A stretch of DNA of 64,000 nucleotides, from NCBI GenBank assembly GCA_902362965.1, contig CABIYQ010000006.1, positions 131,891 to 195,890 of the forward strand. Reading direction: 5' to 3'. Origin of the DNA: Oscillospiraceae bacterium (GTDB lineage Bacteria; Bacillota; Clostridia; Oscillospirales; Ruminococcaceae). This document shows positions 61,374-64,000 of this stretch, one piece after another (the stretch's first letter is position 1; each line of letters opens with the position of its first letter). The notes beneath the pieces were generated by a model. That model saw nothing but the letters and a program-made list of their open reading frames with translations. It ran no database searches and was not told the origin of the DNA. A program made the position numbers and the translations under genes.

Positions 61374-62396
61374 ATAACCTCATCGGGTACGTTATCGGAT
61401 TGCTGCTGAACCGCCCTCATAGGCTCGACACGCTTCTCACGGGCGGCTTGTCGCGCAGCTTTAAGACGTTCTCGCTGCTTAATCACATATTCGGGGTGAA
61501 GCCAAGCAATATTGCCTTCAAGATGTGAAAGCAGATGTTTTCTGCAATTTTTACACTCCGGTCCGTTTAATCCAATGCGAATCAGCCAGCAGCGAAATGT
61601 ATAGCGAGTATTCTCGCTCTGAGTCACACGGGGACTTGCAGATTTCTGGGTCAACGCCTGATTGCTAACCGCCAACACCAGCGAAATATATGCTCTCAGC
61701 ACACCAGCATTCAATCTGCTGTTGAAGGCTCTTACTTCGATATTATTGTCAGTAAAGACTGGGTGTAAATTGAGGCAACGATATCTTGACTGATCGTAAT
61801 GTGAGTGATAATCAGCGTCATCATTATACCAAAGATGTTTTATCGTCTGAATTTCCCGTGGCTTTATCTTGTTAAGTTTTTCAAGAAAATGCTTGTCAAC
61901 CTTTTTGCAATAGGTATTTTCACGATTTGAATCAACCTGTAAAGCCTGATACAACATATCCTCTTTACTGGCAAAAATATTTACCAAGTTCCTCAATGTC
62001 CGAGCATCATATGGTTCAAAATCGATGTGAATATGGATTCCTGTCGACTCATTGCAGATACCTCCGCTTCGCCGAATGGAACGCACAACCTCCTGCAAAA
62101 GAGCCATGACCTCATACTCCAAAATTGGAGTAACAAGTTCCACAGAATATTTTTTTGAAGCCGGATAACCGTCCTTAGTTGTACAATGAATGCTTGCGTC
62201 AGACATGATTTTCCATAGCCTGTCCTGATTATCATAAACATCGTATCGGACCAGAGAGGCAGCTGCAAAGGCAATAAGCAAAGTTTTGGGCGGTTCGCCG
62301 AGGCATTTCGGCGGGAGCTATGATCGAGCCTGTGCATTCTACCTCCACACCATGTTTTTGCTGCAGCTTGCAAATTAGATTTTGCAGGTTGTTTTT
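61319..62396 (-). pseudogene. Amidoligase family gene, truncated and frame-shifted
   Basis: The main frame (62281 down to 61319) holds most of an amidoligase-type (ATP-grasp-like, PF12224) protein: RLWKIMSDASI, SVELVTPILEYE, GIHIHIDFEPYDARTLRNLV and YRCLNLHPVFTDNN. The expected N-terminus (HGVEVECTG) is visible in a different frame at about 62330-62365, so an indel lies near 62285-62320. No start codon precedes it: homology stops near 62396, next to phage-type DNA. The gene appears dead. Such genes often travel on integrative elements. Confidence 0.65.
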
Positions 62397-62413
62397 AGTT
62401 GGGAGGCAGTAAT

Positions 62414-62611
62414 TTGTCAGGAAATTTTGAAGGGATTAAGGTATGGGAGATATGGCTTAACAAGGCTACAGGCAAAACATGGGGAGAATTCAGAGACTTA
62501 GTAATACCGCCGGAAATTGAAACGCCGGATATTTCTGAAATGCTTGCAGAATCAAGCCGCACTTTAGCAAATTTCAATCCTTATGAGGAGGCGGAACATG
62601 GAAATATTTAA
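62414..62611 (+). CDS. Small phage-like protein upstream of tape measure
   Basis: A 65-residue protein (WEIWLNKATGKTWGEF in the middle, SEMLAESSRTLANF near the end). TTG 62414 lies seven bases after GGGAGG. Position just before the tape-measure gene and size suggest a tail-assembly chaperone-like (Gp15-type) remnant, but the similarity is weak and I assign no function. It overlaps the tape-measure start by 14 bases. The left side abuts the amidoligase remnant. Confidence 0.45.
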   Translation: MSGNFEGIKVWEIWLNKATGKTWGEFRDLVIPPEIETPDISEMLAESSRTLANFNPYEEAEHGNI

Positions 62612-63930
62612 ACTATTTGGTAAAATAGCTGTTGATAATTCCGAAGCTAACAGGGCGATTAATGAAACTGTGGGGAACGTAGGAAACGCTGAACCAAGAA
62701 TGTCCAAAGTCCTAAAGAAAATAGGAGCAGCGGTTGTTGTCGCATTTGCTGTCGATAAAATAAAGGATTTTGGCAAGGCGTGTATAAGCGCAGGAATGGA
62801 CTTTGATTCACAGATGTCGACTGTTGCGGCGATATCAGGAGCAACAGGCGAGGAATTTGAAATTCTGAGAGCCAAAGCACAAGAAATGGGTGCTACAACT
62901 GCATTTTCCGCAACTGAATCAGCACAAGCTATGGAATATATGGCAATGGCTGGTTGGAAAACCACTGATATAACAAACGGACTTGCCGGAGTAATGAATT
63001 TAGCGGCAGCTTCCGGTGAAGATTTGGCTGCAACCTCTGATATTGTAACGGACGCTATGACTGCTTTCGGAATGAGTGCAGAAGAAAGTACTCATTTTGC
63101 TGATGTACTCGCCAAAGCAGCTACAAATTCAAATATCAATGTAGGCATGATGGGAGAAACATTTAAGTATGTTGCTCCGTTCATTAACAGATTCAGACGG
63201 AAAAACTAAATCATTCGGAGAAACGCTGTCTGATTTGCGAATAAGCTTTGCAGACCTTGACGAAGTCTAGAAAACCCAGTACGCTTCTGCAATCGCCGGA
63301 AAAGAAGGAATGTCGGGACTGTTAGCGTTGATTAATTCAAGCGATGAAGATTTCGATAAGCTTACAGATTCTATAAAGAATTGTACGGGCGCGTCTGAGA
63401 AAATGGCAGAAATCAGACTAGACAATCTTGAGGGTGATGTTACGCTTTTTAAATCTGCATTGGAAGGCGCACAAATAGCCATTTCAGATAAGCTTACTCC
63501 GGTTCTGCGTAATCTTGTGGAGAAGGCTACAGATTGGCTGCCAACAGTGCAGGATAAGCTTTTATCTGCTATTGATGTTGTTATGGATATTGGAAAATAT
63601 CTTGCACAAGAGCTTACACCGATATTAAGCAGCATAGGTAAATCTGTTCTACCGATAATTAAGGACGTTCTTAAATCAGCAAAAGCTATTATTGAGCAGC
63701 TAGTACCTGTTATAAAAAATATTTGGAAATTTGCTGAGCCTGTCTTTAAAATAGTGGTAGATACAATAGACTTAATTGTGGAATATCTTCCGACACTACT
63801 TCAAGATGTTCTTGATTTTATTGACCCATTGAATTTGATTCATAAAGAGACAAGTCAAGTATCTGAAGAATATCTTAAAATGGCTGATAGACGGAAGTGC
63901 CATAACCCAAGACCTAATAGCACGTGCTGA
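62598..63930 (+). pseudogene. Phage tail tape-measure protein gene, broken (TP901 family)
   Basis: The frame from ATG 62598 shows the TP901 tape-measure core (DFDSQMSTVAAISGATGEEF, FSATESAQAMEYMAMAGW, then SDIVTDAMTAFGM) and stops at 63209. The family sequence resumes in another frame from about 63180 (LTDSDGKTKSFGETLSDLR), meets an in-frame TAG at 63268-63270 where homologues have Gln, then runs on from about 63271 through YASAIAGKEGMSGLLALI to 63930. A deletion of middle codons, a frameshift and a nonsense codon make a functional protein unlikely. No other tail genes are complete here. Confidence 0.8.
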
Positions 63931-64000
63931 TATGAATCTTGACGGTATGGTAACGAAGGAAGATTTGGCACTTTTAAACCGATATGTTTCCAGTGACGGG
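63887..64000 (+). pseudogene. Dockerin-like fragment fused after the tape-measure remnant
   Basis: In a frame shifted by one from the tape-measure tail, the last 110 bases encode IDGSAITQDLIARADMNLDG then MVTKEDLALLNRYVSSDG. The loop DMNLDGMVTKED fits a dockerin calcium loop (D-x-N-x-D-G-x-V-x-x-x-D) followed by the usual helix. It runs off the window. Start codon and upstream gene are not visible, so this is either the end of a chimeric dead gene or a dockerin gene broken by rearrangement. Confidence 0.55.

Noticed and set aside
61993..62373. A 126-codon minus-strand frame overlapping the amidoligase N-terminus.
   Set aside because: It is out of frame with the family sequence and shows no motif; the neighbouring frames carry the amidoligase matches.

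Overview
The window looks like chromosomal DNA from a low-GC, spore-forming anaerobic Firmicute of the Ruminococcus / Oscillospiraceae type. I infer this from the AT-rich intergenic DNA, many TTG and GTG starts behind strong AGGAGG ribosome sites, clostridial gene order, sporulation genes (spoVM, spoVT), an anaerobic redox set (NfnAB, AdhE behind a perfect Rex operator) and four dockerin-type modules. The species cannot be named from this sequence alone.

Region 1 (1-13.4 kb, + strand) is a conserved housekeeping block: yicC tail, remA, gmk, rpoZ, priA, def, fmt, a membrane zinc peptidase, rsmB, rlmN, a PP2C phosphatase, a PASTA kinase, rsgA, thiN and a 29-residue spoVM, followed by monocistronic spoVT. 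Region 2 (13.4-18.3 kb) is a MarR-controlled heterodimeric ABC exporter plus a cytidylate-kinase-like gene. Region 3 (18.3-22.1 kb, - strand) holds a small unknown peptide gene, yajC, nfnB, nfnA and an esterase.

Region 4 (22.2-37.3 kb, + strand) starts with trmB and a degenerate GH59-like protein. The pyrimidine genes follow: pyrR, pyrC, pyrF, carA and carB behind a PyrR-type attenuator, and pyrK-pyrD about 2.6 kb further on, after five small accessory genes. pyrB and pyrE are not here. Region 5 (37.3-48.8 kb) carries split TauE/SafE half-genes, a secreted dockerin protein, trmL, degV, a glycolytic group (pgk, tpiA, gpmI) with two small unknown genes inside it, an IbrA/IbrB-like pair with a seemingly truncated third cistron, and a convergent dockerin metallopeptidase gene. 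The two dockerin genes share a 92-bp perfect inverted repeat.

Region 6 (48.9-57.4 kb) has an ABC-2 exporter operon divergent from a histidine kinase / response regulator pair (LnrLMN/LnrJK-like layout) with a 20-bp palindrome between them, then a C_GCAxxG_C_C protein and Rex-controlled adhE. Region 7 (57.5-64 kb) is accessory DNA: tRNA-Gly(UCC), a nucleotidyltransferase, an orphan dehydrogenase, a small cohesin-like/dockerin protein, decayed DUF2935 and amidoligase genes, and a broken phage tape-measure gene that runs into a dockerin-like fragment at the right edge.

The least explained items are the truncated IbrAB-type operon beside a shared dockerin cassette, the catalytically altered GH59-like protein, the small peptide gene at 18.3 kb and the tape-measure/dockerin junction. 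No CRISPR array, rRNA or complete insertion sequence was seen. No gene-free stretch exceeds about 225 bases apart from short regulatory sites.
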